Shown here one piece after another: positions 41,308 through 49,085 of a DNA stretch of 49,085 nt (within the stretch, counting starts at the first letter, position 1; every line of letters begins with the position of its first letter). The stretch comes from an uncultured beta proteobacterium (GTDB lineage Bacteria > Pseudomonadota > Gammaproteobacteria > Burkholderiales > Burkholderiaceae_C): the NCBI GenBank assembly GCA_903886275.1, contig CAISLN010000027.1, positions 1-49,085 on the forward strand, in the 5' to 3' direction. The notes under the pieces are model-generated. The model did no database searches and had not been told where the DNA came from. It worked only from the letters and a program-made list of their open reading frames with translations. The translations under genes were made by a program, and so were the position numbers.

Positions 41308-42429
41308 ATGAACGCAAGCACCCTCGCCCCCGTAGCCATTTCCCCCATTGAAGACATCGTGGCCGACATGCGCGCCGGCAAAATCGTCATCCTGGTGGAC
41401 GAGGAAGATCGCGAAAACGAGGGCGACCTGATTCTCGCCGCCGACCATGTCACGCCCGAGGCCATCAACTTTATGGCCCGTTTTGGCCGCGGCCTGATCT
41501 GCCTGACGCTCAGCCGCGAACGCTGCGAACGCCTGCAATTGCCCCCCATGACAGCCCGCAATGGCGACAAGAAGGGCACAGCCTTTACCGCCTCCATTGA
41601 AGCCGCAGAAGGCGTCACCACCGGCATCTCTGCCGCCGACCGCTCGCGCACCGTACAGGCCGCCGTTGCCCGCAATGCCGTGCCCGCCGATCTGGTGCAA
41701 CCCGGCCACATCTTCCCGCTGCAGGCCGTGGACGGCGGCGTGCTGATGCGTGCCGGACACACCGAAGCCGGCTGCGACCTCGCAGCCATGGCCGGTTGCT
41801 CACCCGCATCGGTGATTTGCGAAATCATGAAGGACGACGGTACCATGGCCCGCTTGCCGGACCTGCAACTGTTTGCCGCAGAGCATGGCCTCAGAATCGG
41901 CACCATTGCCGACCTGATCGCCCACCGCAGCCGGGTCGAGTCGCTGATCGAACCGGTCGGTACGCGCAGCGTCCAGACGGCGGCCGGCGAATTCACCGCC
42001 CACGCCTTTCGCGACACCACTGGGCGCGGCGTCCACCTGGCCTTGGTCAAGGGCGAATGGACCGCGGGCGATGCCGTCGCCGTGCGCGTGCACGAGCCTC
42101 TGTCGGTACTGGACGCGCTCGAAGTCAACCGCACCATGCACAGCTGGAGCCTGGAAGCGGCCCTGTCCCACATTGCCGCTGAAGGCAAGGGCGTGGTCGT
42201 GCTGCTCAATTGTGGCGAAAGCGGCGAGCAGCTGCTGGCCCAGTTTGAAGGCACGGCGCGCGCCACCCACGGGCCTGAACGTGGCCGCATGGACCTGCGC
42301 AGTTACGGCATAGGCGCACAGGTGCTGCGCCAATGCGGTGTCCACAAGATGCGTTTGCTGGGCAGCCCACGGCGCATGCCCAGCATGGCCGGCTACGGCC
42401 TAGAGATCACCGGCTACATCAGCAAATAA
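41308..42429 (+). CDS. ribBA: RibB (DHBP synthase) with degenerate GTP cyclohydrolase II-like C-terminal domain
   Basis: 373 residues from ATG 41308. The first 205 residues are Rib[27 protein letters not shown]-type [13 protein letters not shown], and [11 protein letters not shown]. They make 3,4-dihydroxy-2-butanone 4-phosphate from ribulose 5-phosphate. The rest is RibA-like in shape ([35 protein letters not shown]), but the zinc cysteine motif of GTP cyclohydrolase II (CLTGD, CDCG) is absent. The C-terminal half is therefore probably inactive, as reported for several proteobacterial RibBA-type proteins, and a separate ribA should exist elsewhere. It is between ribE and ribH. Confidence 0.93.
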   Translation: MNASTLAPVAISPIEDIVADMRAGKIVILVDEEDRENEGDLILAADHVTPEAINFMARFGRGLICLTLSRERCERLQLPPMTARNGDKKGTAFTASIEAAEGVTTGISAADRSRTVQAAVARNAVPADLVQPGHIFPLQAVDGGVLMRAGHTEAGCDLAAMAGCSPASVICEIMKDDGTMARLPDLQLFAAEHGLRIGTIADLIAHRSRVESLIEPVGTRSVQTAAGEFTAHAFRDTTGRGVHLALVKGEWTAGDAVAVRVHEPLSVLDALEVNRTMHSWSLEAALSHIAAEGKGVVVLLNCGESGEQLLAQFEGTARATHGPERGRMDLRSYGIGAQVLRQCGVHKMRLLGSPRRMPSMAGYGLEITGYISK

Positions 42430-42451
42430 ATTCGATACAAGGGAAATCCAT

Positions 42452-42925
42452 ATGTTTGGCGCAGACAAAGGCACCGTTGCCGCAAGCGATAGCCGCATGA
42501 ACGGCAAAAAACTCAAGATCGGCATCGTGCAAGCACGTTTCAACGCCAACATCACCGACGCGCTTGCCGCGGCCTGCAAGGCCGAACTGCTGGCCCTGGG
42601 TGTGGCCGAAAAAGACATCACCCATGTGTCCGTACCTGGCGCCCTGGAAGTAGCTGTGGCACTGCAGGCCATGGCCGAGAAGGCCAGCTTTGACGCGCTG
42701 GTCGCATTGGGCTGCATCATCCGCGGCGAAACCTACCACTTCGAGCTGGTGGCAAACGAGTCGGGCGCGGCCATCACCCGCATTGGCCTGGACTACCAGT
42801 TGCCCATTGCCAATGCCGTGCTCACCACCGAAAACCTGGATCAGGCCGTGGCGCGCCAGGTTGAGAAGGGGCGCGACGCCGCCCGCGTAGCGGTCGAAAT
42901 GGCCAACCTGCTGGAGAGCATCTAA
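42452..42925 (+). CDS. ribH: 6,7-dimethyl-8-ribityllumazine synthase
   Basis: A 157-residue protein with [56 protein letters not shown] and the [12 protein letters not shown] segment, including the catalytic His in YHFE. It condenses DHBP with the ribityl pyrimidine. Its stop overlaps the nusB ATG (TAATG) by one base, so the two are coupled. Confidence 0.97.
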   Translation: MFGADKGTVAASDSRMNGKKLKIGIVQARFNANITDALAAACKAELLALGVAEKDITHVSVPGALEVAVALQAMAEKASFDALVALGCIIRGETYHFELVANESGAAITRIGLDYQLPIANAVLTTENLDQAVARQVEKGRDAARVAVEMANLLESI

Positions 42926-43458
42926 TGAGCGATTTCAACCACCCGTCAAGTCCCGCACGCCCGCCACGCCAGTCGCGCACCGGCGTCACCAACACCGGCG
43001 CACGCAAGGCCGGTAGCAAGTCCGACCGCAGCCGCGCCCGCGAATTTGCGGTGCAAGGCCTGTACCAGTTCATCGTCGGCTGCAATCCGGTGGACGATGT
43101 GGATGCGTTTACGCGCGACCTGTCTGGCTTTAACAAGGCCGATGCGGCCCACTTCGACGCCCTGCTGCATGGCTGCACCGACCAGGCGCGACAGCTCGAC
43201 GTCCTGATCCAACCGCTGTTGGACCGCCCCTGGGGCGAGATCTCGCCGATTGAACATGCGGTGATGTGGATAGGCGTATATGAAATGCTGAACTGTCTGG
43301 ATGTGCCCTGGCGCGTGGTCATCAATGAGTGCGTAGAGCTGGCCAAGGAATTTGGCGGTACCGATGGCCACAAGTACGTGAACGCCGTGCTCAACGGCCT
43401 GGCACCGAGTTTGCGCGCCCTTGAAGTCGAATCCGACCGCAACAAAAAACCACGTTAA
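42925..43458 (+). CDS. nusB: Transcription antitermination factor NusB
   Basis: A 177-residue protein, longer than E. coli NusB (139) by a basic, Ser/Pro-rich N-terminus ([14 protein letters not shown]) that is usual in Burkholderiales. The core starts [15 protein letters not shown] and has [36 protein letters not shown] and [12 protein letters not shown]. With NusE (S10) it binds boxA for rRNA antitermination. It is immediately after ribH as in many proteobacteria. Confidence 0.97.
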   Translation: MSDFNHPSSPARPPRQSRTGVTNTGARKAGSKSDRSRAREFAVQGLYQFIVGCNPVDDVDAFTRDLSGFNKADAAHFDALLHGCTDQARQLDVLIQPLLDRPWGEISPIEHAVMWIGVYEMLNCLDVPWRVVINECVELAKEFGGTDGHKYVNAVLNGLAPSLRALEVESDRNKKPR

Positions 43459-43474
43459 GGACCCCGCTTTGCCC

Positions 43475-44659
43475 ATGCAGATCTCCGAGCGCGCCCAGGC
43501 CATAGAGCCGTTTTACGTGATGGAGGTCGCCAAGGCAGCGGCGCAACTGGCAGCCACCGTCGCCCACAGCGACTCGCCCATGGTGTTCCTGAACATTGGC
43601 GAGCCCGACTTCACCGCCCCACCGTTGGTGCAAGAGGCGGCGGCGCGCGCGGTGTACGACGGCAAAACCCAGTACACCCCGGCTTTGGGCCTGATGGCGC
43701 TGCGCGAGCGCATATCCTGCTGGTACGCCAGCCGTTTTGGTGCGCAGGTGCCTGCCAGCCGCATTGTGGTCACCGCCGGCGCCTCCGCCGCCCTGCACCT
43801 GGCCTGCATGGCGCTGATCAATCCCGGTGACGAAATCCTCATGCCAGACCCCAGCTACCCCTGCAACCGGCATTTTGTCGGTGCCTCCGGTGGCAAAGCG
43901 GTGCTGCTGCCCACGACGGCGCAGGAGCGTTTTCAGCTCAGCGCCGCCAAGGTCGAAGCCGACTGGGGAGCGCGCACCCGCGGCGTGCTGCTGGCCTCGC
44001 CCTCCAACCCTACCGGCAGCTCCATCCATCCCGAAGAGCTGCGCCGCATCCACCAAGTGGTGCAGCAGCGCGGCGGCATCACCCTGGTGGACGAGATTTA
44101 CCTGCCGCTGAGTTTTGAGGCGCAATACGGCCAAACCGCCTTGGGCCTGGACGACTCCGTCATCAGCATCAACAGCTTCAGCAAATACTTCAACATGACC
44201 GGTTGGCGCCTGGGCTGGATGGTGGTGCCCGAGGCTCTGGTGCCCGTCATCGAGCGGCTGGCGCAAAACCTCTTTATCTGCCCCAGCACCATTGCCCAGC
44301 ACGCAGCCTTGGCCTGTTTTGAGCCAGAAAGCATTGCCATCTACGAGCAGCGCCGCTCCGAATTCAAGGCCAGGCGCGACTACTTTATCCCGGCCCTCAA
44401 CGCCCTTGGCCTGAGCGTTCCGGTGATGCCCGACGGCGCCTTTTACGCCTGGGCCGACTGCTCGCTCGCCTGTGCCAAACTCGGCATCAAGGACAGCTGG
44501 GATTTCGCCTTTGAGGTGATGCAGCGCGCCCATGTGGCGGTCACACCCGGGCGCGATTTCGGCAGTGCCCAGACCGCCCAGTTCATCCGTTTTTCCACTG
44601 CCAGTTCCATGGCGCAACTGCAAACTGCTGTGCAGCGGCTGCGCACCCTGCTAGCCTGA
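43475..44659 (+). CDS. Class I/II PLP-dependent aminotransferase
   Basis: 394 residues from ATG 43475; a TTG at 43469 has better spacing to the AAGGA site and is possible. It has LNIGEPDFTAPPLVQEAA, YTPALGLMALRERI, GASAALHLACMAL, the SPSNPTGS segment, LVDEIYLPLSF, and the PLP-binding Lys in SINSFSKYFNMTGWRLGW. The substrate cannot be told from sequence. It lies between nusB and tolQ, and may share their transcript. Confidence 0.93.
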   Translation: MQISERAQAIEPFYVMEVAKAAAQLAATVAHSDSPMVFLNIGEPDFTAPPLVQEAAARAVYDGKTQYTPALGLMALRERISCWYASRFGAQVPASRIVVTAGASAALHLACMALINPGDEILMPDPSYPCNRHFVGASGGKAVLLPTTAQERFQLSAAKVEADWGARTRGVLLASPSNPTGSSIHPEELRRIHQVVQQRGGITLVDEIYLPLSFEAQYGQTALGLDDSVISINSFSKYFNMTGWRLGWMVVPEALVPVIERLAQNLFICPSTIAQHAALACFEPESIAIYEQRRSEFKARRDYFIPALNALGLSVPVMPDGAFYAWADCSLACAKLGIKDSWDFAFEVMQRAHVAVTPGRDFGSAQTAQFIRFSTASSMAQLQTAVQRLRTLLA

Positions 44660-44677
44660 CAACCCCAATTCACCACC

Positions 44678-45373
44678 ATGAACCAAGACCTCTCCATCAT
44701 CCATTTGGTCCTCAACGCGAGCACCGTGGTGCAAGCCGTCATGCTGCTGCTGATGGGGGTTTCTATCTCCAGCTGGGCGGCCATCTTTCGCAAACTGTTT
44801 TCGCTCAAAAAGGTCAAGGACCAAAACGAGGTGTTCGAGCGCGAATTCTGGTCCGGCTCCAGCCTCAACGACCTGTTCAGCGCCGCCAGCAAACGCGCCG
44901 GCGAGTGCGGCCCCATGGAGCGCATCTTTGCCAGTGGCATGCGCGAATACCAAAAGCTGCGTGAGCGCCGCATCGCCGATGTCGGCACGCTGATGGATGG
45001 TGCCCGCCGGGCCATGCGCGCGAGTTTTCAGCGCGAGATGGATGCGGTCGAGAGCAACCTGTCCTTCCTGGCCTCGGTCGGTTCGGTGTCGCCCTATGTG
45101 GGTCTGTTTGGCACGGTCTGGGGCATCATGCATGCCTTCGTAGGTCTGGCCTCCATGACCCAGGTGACGCTCGCCACAGTCGCACCCGGCATTGCCGAGG
45201 CCCTGGTGGCCACGGCCATTGGCCTGTTTGCAGCCATCCCCGCCGTAGTGGCCTACAACCGCTTTGCGCGCGACCTGGACCGCATTGCCATCCAGCAGGA
45301 GACCTTTATCGAAGAGTTCTCCAACATCCTGCAGCGCAACGTCAGTGCCCAGCCTGCACCTGTGACCCGCTAA
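44678..45373 (+). CDS. tolQ: Tol-Pal system proton channel subunit TolQ
   Basis: A 231-residue inner-membrane protein of the ExbB/TolQ/MotA family. The first helix is VQAVMLLLMGVSISSWAAIF; the second and third are near SVSPYVGLFGTVWGIMHAF and LVATAIGLFAAIPAVVAYN, with the typical GLFGTVWGI segment and the ATAIGLFAAIPA helix. With TolR it forms the motor that uses the proton gradient to drive TolA. It is the first of the tolQRA set. Confidence 0.96.
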   Translation: MNQDLSIIHLVLNASTVVQAVMLLLMGVSISSWAAIFRKLFSLKKVKDQNEVFEREFWSGSSLNDLFSAASKRAGECGPMERIFASGMREYQKLRERRIADVGTLMDGARRAMRASFQREMDAVESNLSFLASVGSVSPYVGLFGTVWGIMHAFVGLASMTQVTLATVAPGIAEALVATAIGLFAAIPAVVAYNRFARDLDRIAIQQETFIEEFSNILQRNVSAQPAPVTR

Positions 45374-45394
45374 ACCCCACGCAAGGAGAACGCA

Positions 45395-45829
45395 ATGCCA
45401 GCTGTAGCCAGTCGGGGTCACGGACGTGGACGCCGCACCATCAACGAAATCAACATGGTGCCCTTTATCGACGTGATGCTGGTGCTGCTCATCATCTTCA
45501 TGGTCACAGCCCCGCTGATCACACCCAGCCTGATCGACCTGCCCAGCGTGGGCAAGGCCTCGCGCCTGCCCGACCAGATCATCCAGGTCATCGTCAACAA
45601 AGATGAAAAGCTGGAGCTCAAGACCGCCGACCACAGCGCGCCGGTGGCGCTGACGGCACTGGCTGCAGCCATCCAGCAGGCTGCCAAACCGGGCGCAGCG
45701 CCCGGCAGTACGGCGGTGGTGATCAGCGCCGACAAGAACGTCAAGTACGAGAGCGTGGTGCGCGTGATGGACACGCTGCAACGCGCAGGCATACAGCGCG
45801 TGGGCCTCTCGGTCCAACTGGCCCCCTGA
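45395..45829 (+). CDS. tolR: Tol-Pal system subunit TolR
   Basis: A 144-residue ExbD/TolR protein: a short cytoplasmic N-terminus (INEINMVPFIDVMLVLLIIF) with the membrane Asp of FIDVMLVLL, then a periplasmic domain with ITPSLIDLPSVGKAS and DKNVKYESVVRVMDTLQRAG. The Asp conducts protons in the TolQ-TolR motor. tolA starts two bases after its stop. Confidence 0.96.
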   Translation: MPAVASRGHGRGRRTINEINMVPFIDVMLVLLIIFMVTAPLITPSLIDLPSVGKASRLPDQIIQVIVNKDEKLELKTADHSAPVALTALAAAIQQAAKPGAAPGSTAVVISADKNVKYESVVRVMDTLQRAGIQRVGLSVQLAP

Positions 45830-45831
45830 GC

Positions 45832-46794
45832 ATGACGGCGAGACCGCACCTTGAATTTGCGCCACCTCCCGCACCGGGACTGCTGCGTGCCATGGTGCTG
45901 GCCATTTTGGCCCACTGCGTGCTGCTGGCCATTCTGAGTGTGGGCGTGCAGTGGAAGAACGAACCGCTGGAGCAAAGCTTTGAGGCCGAGCTATGGGCCT
46001 CGGTTCCGGTAGAGGCTGCACCACCTGCGCCAGCGCTGGAGCCCGAGCCGCCTAAGCCACCCAAACCCTTGCCGCCCGAAGTCAAACCGAAACCCGAACC
46101 CAAGCCCGCTCCACCGCCGCCCACTGCCGCAGCGTTGAAGGCTGAGGCGGACATCGCCTTGTCCAAGGAACGGGAAAAGCAACGCAAAGAAAAGAAGCTG
46201 GCCCAGGAAAAACTGGAGTTGGAAAAGAAGAAGCTAGCCGAACTCGAAAAGCAAAAGCTGGCCGAACTGGAGAAGAAGAAACAGGCGGAGCTGGACAAGC
46301 AAGCAAAGCTGGAGCAGGCCAACAAGGCCGACAAGCTCAAGCTGGAGCAGGCCAACGCCCGCGACAAACTGGACAAGCAACGCAAGCTCGACGCCAAAGA
46401 AACGCAGCAGATCGACGCACAGCGCAAGGACGCGGTCAAACGCGCCATGGGCTTTGCCGGGGCAGGCGGCAACGGCGCGCCCGGCTCTACCAGCACCGCG
46501 CTGGAGGCGAAGTCCCTGTCACAGAGCTATGTCGGACGCATACGCTCCTACATCAAGCGCTTCCACACCTATACCGACACCGTCAGCGGCAACCCGACCA
46601 CCGAGATTGAGGTGCGCCTTTCCTCAGACGGCAGCATTCTGAGCCGCCGCATCACCAAGGCAAGCGGCACCAAGTCTTGGGACGATGCCGCACTCAATGC
46701 CATCGACAAGGCAGAAAAGCTGCCGCTGGATGAAAACGGACGCGCGCCCTCGCCCATGGTCATCATCTGGTCGGCGCAGGAGTTGGGGCGTTAA
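45832..46794 (+). CDS. tolA: Cell envelope protein TolA
   Basis: A 320-residue protein. One membrane helix (MVLAILAHCVLLAILSVGV) lies near residue 20-38. A Pro-rich stretch (EPEPPKPPKPLPPEVKPKP) is followed by a long Lys/Glu/Ala coiled coil (about 105-205), then a Gly/Ala linker and a TonB/TolA C-terminal domain with YVGRIRSYIKRF and PTTEIEVRLSSDGS. TolA links the TolQR motor to the outer-membrane side, where TolB and Pal act. tolB and pal normally come next, but here the next gene is convergent. Its TAA at 46792-46794 shares bases with the stop of the minus-strand ORF at 46791. Confidence 0.93.
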   Translation: MTARPHLEFAPPPAPGLLRAMVLAILAHCVLLAILSVGVQWKNEPLEQSFEAELWASVPVEAAPPAPALEPEPPKPPKPLPPEVKPKPEPKPAPPPPTAAALKAEADIALSKEREKQRKEKKLAQEKLELEKKKLAELEKQKLAELEKKKQAELDKQAKLEQANKADKLKLEQANARDKLDKQRKLDAKETQQIDAQRKDAVKRAMGFAGAGGNGAPGSTSTALEAKSLSQSYVGRIRSYIKRFHTYTDTVSGNPTTEIEVRLSSDGSILSRRITKASGTKSWDDAALNAIDKAEKLPLDENGRAPSPMVIIWSAQELGR

Positions 46795-46985
46795 GTCCGC
46801 GGCGCACCTTCGCTATCCCATCTGGACTTGCTTGCCAGAATGTGCGGCAGGATGAAGATGAAGCGCTCCACCAACAGGGGCTCAAAATGCTGGCCTGCAC
46901 CGGCCTGCTTGAGGCGGCTGGCCTGCACCCTGGACAAATGGGCGCCGACCCGGGCACGGACGATTTGTGCGAATGCCGGTTTCAC
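46791..46985 (-). CDS. Possible 64-residue small gene after the kinase
   Basis: GTG 46985 to TAA 46791. It has a strong AAGGAG site six bases before the GTG, and the product is basic (AQIVRARVGAHLSRVQASRL, then FEPLLVERFIFILPHILASK). Its first 104 bases overlap the last residues of the hybrid kinase in another frame. I do not recognise it. It could be a real coupled small gene or an artefact. Confidence 0.4.
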   Translation of the reverse strand: MKPAFAQIVRARVGAHLSRVQASRLKQAGAGQHFEPLLVERFIFILPHILASKSRWDSEGAPRT

Positions 46986-48946
46986 AATTGACTCCTTCGT
47001 AGGGAACGCCGTATGCGCTGGCCAATTGCAGGGTGCAGGCCTCGGCGCCGCGAAAATCGTAGTTGCGCACACAAGCCCATATGGCCTCCAATGCGGTGGG
47101 CGGGAAGACGGGTTCCATGGCAGCCAGCAAGGGCTTCGCCGGTGCCGGGTTGTCGCTGTCAAGGGCCGCCATCAGCAGCGGCAACTGCGTCACCAGCAGA
47201 GCACGGGCGACCTCTTTGGGCGCGGCCGCAGCGCCTGCAACAAGGGCCTGAGGAACCTCGGCAAAAGACACTATCGCTGCCGCGCGCGCCTCCTTAGCTG
47301 CGGCAGTACCGGGGCGCCGACGCAAGCGCTGTATCAAGGCGATCGTAGCGGGCACGTTGAAAGGCTTGTTGACGATGTGCGTCATGCCAGCGGCTTTGGC
47401 CTCAGCATGCTGCGACTTGAAGGCACCGGCCGTCAATGCGACGATGGGCAAATCGTCAAATTGCGGCAGGCGACGCAGGCGGCGTGTGGCTTCCATGCCA
47501 TCCATGACCTGCATTTGCACATCCATCAAGACCAGGTCCACCGCGTCTGCATGTGCCAATAGCCAGTCCATCGCTTGCTGGCCATTGGATGCAAAGGACA
47601 CCAAAGCCCCCTGGCCCATCAAAATGCGCCCAGCCACATCCAGGTTGATGGCGCTGTCGTCCACAACCAGGATGCGCACGCCCGCCAACGCGTCCGAAGG
47701 CCCAACAGGCAATGCCAACGCGGTGCCGGGTGGCACGCTTTCGCCAATGGCCAATGCCCTTGCATCGGTATCGGGCATGTCCCCATCCAGCCCCCCCTGC
47801 AGCGGCAAGGTAAACCAGAATTCACTGCCCACACCCAGGGTGCTGTGCACACCGATCTCACCCCCCATCAGGCCAACCAGTTGGCGACAAATCGTCAGCC
47901 CCAGGCCGGTGCCGCCAAAGCGGCGGGTGATCGAGCTGTCGGCCTGGGTAAAAGCGGCAAAGACCGGGCCTTGCAGTTCAGGCGCAATGCCAATGCCGGT
48001 GTCTGACACGCTAAAACGCAGCATGGTTGGGGCCGCATCGGCGGCGAGCAGCTCCACGCGCACATCAATGCGGCCGCATTCGGTAAATTTGCTCGCATTG
48101 ATGCACAGGTTGTTGAGCACCTGCTCTAGGCGCAGCGCATCGCCGAGCAGGATTGATACCCTGTCAGGAGGCGTAGCCACCAGCCATTCGATGTGCTTGT
48201 CGCCAACGGCCAGGGCCAGTGTCGCGGAAACTTTCTCCAGGATATCGGCCAGGCGAAACGGCTCGCTTTCGATTTCAATTTGTCCGGCTTCAATTTTGGA
48301 GACATCCAGAATGTCGCTGATCAATCGCAACAGCGTGCGTCCGGACGCGGTGATGTTTTGCACCATGCTGCGGGTGTCTAAGGGCAGACTGGTTTTTTCC
48401 AGCAGGTAGGACAAACCCAGAATGGCATTGAGCGGCGAACGGATCTCGTGGCTCATATTGGCCAAAAAGTCCGTCTTGGCCCGGTTGGCACCTTCTGCGG
48501 CCCGGCGGGCAACTTCGAGCTCGCTGTTTTTTTCAACCAGCACCTTGTCAAGACGCTTGCGCTCGGTGACATCGCGCGCGGCTGCGACCACACCTTGGAG
48601 CTTGCGGTTGCGGTCGTAGAAGGTGGATGCATTGATGGAGACCACGGTTTGACTGCCATCGCGCGAGCGCGCAGTCAGTTCGTAGTTGCTTAAGGTCTTT
48701 TCACCCAGCACCAGAGCGATGCATTCGTCGGCCAACAGCGGGTCCGTGAAGTGGCTATTAAACGGTGCGCCAATGAGTTCGTCACGCGTGCAACCGGTGA
48801 GCCATTCCATTTGTTTGTTGACGTCGGAAATGATGCCCTCCGGGTCGGTGGTCATCAAGGCATCGATACCCGCCTCAATCAGCGAGCGCGTGTAAAACTG
48901 CTGGTCGCGCAGACGCTGGTCCAACACCTTTTGCTGCGCTTCAATC
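46882..48946 (-). pseudogene. Hybrid sensor histidine kinase, 5' end cut by an IS66-like element
   Basis: The frame is open from the IS border at 48946 to the stop at 46882; the first usable internal start is TTG 48927 (681 residues). A PAS domain (DALMTTDPEGIISDVNKQME) is followed by a HisKA dimer with the phospho-acceptor His160 in [15 protein letters not shown]. The ATPase has LNNLCINASKFT, DTGIGIAPEL and GGTGLGLTICRQLVG. A receiver domain follows with VVDDSAINL, LVLMDVQMQVMDG (Asp near 470) and NKPF. A degenerate Hpt-like end comes last. No ATG exists before the PAS domain and an in-frame stop lies inside the IS, so the original N-terminus, perhaps a sensor, is separated by the insertion. 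Re-initiation at the TTG could still give a soluble kinase. Confidence 0.85.
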
Positions 48947-48998
48947 GTAAGCGCGTGGCGAAGTCATCTTTCGCTCGAACGAAATTTTTAGGACCATC

Positions 48999-49024
48999 GT
49001 GTCTACTTCAACAAAGGTGGACAC
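48999..49024. repeat. Imperfect inverted repeat before the transposase start
   Basis: GTGTCTAC (48999-49006) and GTGGACAC (49017-49024) are 8-base inverted arms with one mismatch around ten bases, directly before the GTG at 49025 and overlapping its ribosome site. It could bind a regulator or fold in RNA to limit transposase translation. Confidence 0.4.
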
Positions 49025-49085
49025 GTGAATACTTTAAATCCGGAAATTCGCAAACCTGTGGCTGGTCGGCGCCATGCGCGCTACA
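49025..49085 (+). CDS. Probable IS66 TnpA-like protein, N-terminus only
   Basis: GTG 49025 to the edge gives 20 residues (NTLNPEIRKPVAGRRHARY after the start). The GRRHARY segment followed, as expected, by an EFK-type helix-turn-helix is the usual IS66 TnpA start. Too short for certainty. Confidence 0.5.
   Translation, partial: MNTLNPEIRKPVAGRRHARY

Larger units (their letters stand above)
48947..49085 (+). mobile_element. Left end of an IS66-family insertion sequence, cut by the window edge
   Basis: The sequence GTAAGCGCGTGGCGAAGTCA at 48947-48966 has the GTAA start and overall look of IS66-family terminal repeats. Downstream, a GTG at 49025 with an AAGGTGG site opens a frame resembling the TnpA N-terminus of this family. 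The kinase frame stops at the border. IS66 elements make 8-bp target duplications; the left flank would be 48939-48946 (CTTCAATC), and the right end is outside. Confidence 0.72.

Overview
The window comes from a high-GC betaproteobacterium of the Burkholderiales, most likely Comamonadaceae (Rhodoferax/Polaromonas-like). This rests on the beta-type tolQRA, the ribD-ribE-ribBA-ribH-nusB cluster, a glyA led by a ZTP riboswitch, and the protein sequences themselves. All assignments are from reading the sequence; no database search was run. REGION 1 (1-11.7 kb) is one end of an integrated phage-like element in the 3' end of a tRNA-Ser(GCT) gene. It holds a tyrosine integrase facing an AlpA-like excisionase, and a rightward early operon: Sak4-like ATPase, DUF669 protein, Cas4-like PD-(D/E)XK nuclease, SF2 helicase, DUF4406 protein and several small unknown genes. 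Leftward lie a YdaS-like HTH gene and a Toprim primase-helicase that runs off the left edge. Three control segments between 2.3 and 3.3 kb share a heptamer, ATTTAC[A/T], overlapping predicted promoters. No capsid, tail or lysis gene is visible, and the other att site lies outside. REGION 2 (11.7-17.2 kb) is a leftward housekeeping run: cysS, AlkA-type glycosylase, accA, tilS, lysC, then tRNA-Ser. REGION 3 (17.4-21.6 kb) is a rightward set: a TPR protein, an L,D-transpeptidase, an exported and a cytoplasmic cyclophilin, and lpxH. The first two share a similar C-terminal NTF2-like domain. REGION 4 (21.6-26.0 kb) has a leftward GAF/HD-GYP protein and a large DUF349 protein. REGION 5 (26.0-29.5 kb) is a 0.7 kb intergenic stretch, a membrane-anchored lytic transglycosylase, a ZTP riboswitch with glyA, and nrdR. 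REGION 6 (29.5-39.4 kb) is a type IV pilus locus. A FimT-like pseudopilin faces left; pilE, fimU-like, pilV, pilW, pilX, pilY1 and a TonB-C-like protein face right. PilY1 carries a Cys-rich, Trp-containing repeat inside its VWA region, and a perfect 12-bp inverted repeat precedes pilE. REGION 7 (39.4-46.8 kb) runs ribD, ribE, ribBA (with a C-terminal GTP cyclohydrolase half that lacks the zinc cysteines), ribH, nusB, an aminotransferase, tolQ, tolR, tolA. REGION 8 (46.8-49.1 kb) is a leftward hybrid histidine kinase cut at its 5' end by what looks like the left end of an IS66-family insertion sequence, which continues past the window. I did not find a clear new defence or effector system. The most novel parts are the compact phage recombination module with its repeated operators, the two AT-richer unknown genes inside it, the PilY1 insert and the palindrome before pilE.
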